Shown one piece after another: positions 63,407 through 64,000 of a DNA stretch of 64,000 nucleotides. A model generated the notes under the pieces. That model had not been told where the DNA came from. It did no database searches and saw only the letters and a program-made list of their open reading frames with translations. Origin of the DNA: Hymenobacter radiodurans (lineage in GTDB: Bacteria; Bacteroidota; Bacteroidia; Cytophagales; Hymenobacteraceae). The stretch is taken from contig NZ_CP037922.1 in the NCBI RefSeq assembly GCF_004355185.1, forward strand, positions 620,001 through 684,000, in the 5' to 3' direction. A program made the position numbers and the translations under genes. Position 1 is the stretch's first letter. Every line of letters starts with the position of its first letter.

Positions 63407-64000
63407 ATGTCAATCTTAGCTTTTCAAATGCCGGAGAAAGTTGTGATGGAGAAATCCGATGACTTTTACGGAACGTTTGAATTCAAACCGCTGGAGAAAG
63501 GCTACGGCGTCACGATCGGCAACGCTTTGCGCCGTATCCTGCTGTCGTCGCTGGAGGGCTATGCCGTTACATCGGTTCGCACGCCCAGCGTGCTGCACGA
63601 GTTCATGACCATTGAAGGTGTGATTGAGGACATGTCCGAAATCATTCTGAACCTGAAGATGGTCCGCTTCAAGAAGGTAAGCGACGCTATTGAGGACAAG
63701 ATTACCGTCCGCATCAAAGGTCAGGAGACATTCACGGCCGGCGACATCAATAAGTTTACCAACGGCTTCCAGGTGTTGAACCCAGATTTGGTTATCTGCC
63801 ATGTAGATGCCAACACTGAGCTGGAGTTTGAACTGGCTGTGCAGAAAGGTCGGGGCTATGTACCCGCCGAAGAAAATAAGCCTACCGATCAGGTATTCGG
63901 GCAAATCGCTATTGATGCCATCTTCACACCTATCAAGAATGTGAAATATAGCATCGAGAATACCCGCGTAGAGCAGAAGACTGACTATGAGAAGCTTCTC
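63407..64000 (+). CDS. rpoA: RNA polymerase alpha subunit (3' end outside window)
   Basis: 198 residues are visible and the frame is open to the last base. The N-terminal domain is clear: [37 protein letters not shown] (dimerisation and assembly), then [23 protein letters not shown]. It follows rpsD by about 50 bases, the usual order. Confidence 0.96.
   Translation, partial: MSILAFQMPEKVVMEKSDDFYGTFEFKPLEKGYGVTIGNALRRILLSSLEGYAVTSVRTPSVLHEFMTIEGVIEDMSEIILNLKMVRFKKVSDAIEDKITVRIKGQETFTAGDINKFTNGFQVLNPDLVICHVDANTELEFELAVQKGRGYVPAEENKPTDQVFGQIAIDAIFTPIKNVKYSIENTRVEQKTDYEKLL

Overview
The window comes from a Bacteroidota chromosome, most likely Hymenobacter or a close relative in Cytophagales. 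The evidence is a secreted protein with a type IX secretion (T9SS) C-terminal sorting domain, promoters of the Bacteroidota type (TTTG about 19-20 bp upstream of TAnnTTTG), very few Shine-Dalgarno-like sequences before start codons, DUF4397 and DUF3467 proteins, a BtuB/BtuG-type cobalamin locus, and ribosomal proteins that resemble that group. I see no rRNA, CRISPR array, prophage or insertion sequence.

Layout. 1-9.4 kb: the end of a T9SS cargo protein, a polytopic membrane protein, an L,D-transpeptidase, tRNA-Gly, a small membrane protein, a GNAT acetyltransferase, a lipoprotein with a degenerate alpha/beta-hydrolase fold, and a B12-binding-type radical SAM protein. 9.5-19.9 kb: an HMA-AraC fusion regulator with a small membrane protein, a lipoprotein, a cobalamin riboswitch with btuB and a BtuG-like propeller lipoprotein, 3-methyladenine glycosylase, a THUMP-like methyltransferase, a DUF4397 lipoprotein and ahcY. 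20-23.2 kb: two glycosyltransferases and an O-antigen-ligase-like protein. 23.3-30.2 kb: an ECF sigma/anti-sigma pair, gmk-nadD, frr, pyrH, a BCCP-like protein and an M1 peptidase. 30.4-44.1 kb: tRNA-Tyr/Gly/Thr-tuf, then tRNA-Trp-secE-nusG-rplKAJL-rpoBC. 44.2-48.3 kb: a DUF3467 gene, then rpsL-rpsG-fusA-rpsJ. 48.4-49.7 kb: an AT-rich O-antigen-ligase-like gene placed between rpsJ and rplC. 49.9-64 kb: rplC to rpsN; then, after a terminator and a new promoter, rpsH-rplFR-rpsE-rpmD-rplO-secY-map-infA-rpmJ-rpsMKD-rpoA (cut by the window end).

Together the right half is the core transcription and translation region. The left half is envelope, vitamin and metabolic housekeeping.

Three signals stand out. 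(1) Nine one-base losses in short homopolymers break eight genes, including the essential rpoC and rpsD. Restoring one base at each site gives an intact frame, so most are probably consensus errors. (2) The octamer TGGGGGGC (or its complement) recurs through genes and spacers as well as forming the stems of most terminators, and it is where many of the frameshifts fall. (3) S3 and S5, which both line the mRNA entry channel, carry long Arg/Gly-rich tails in this organism.
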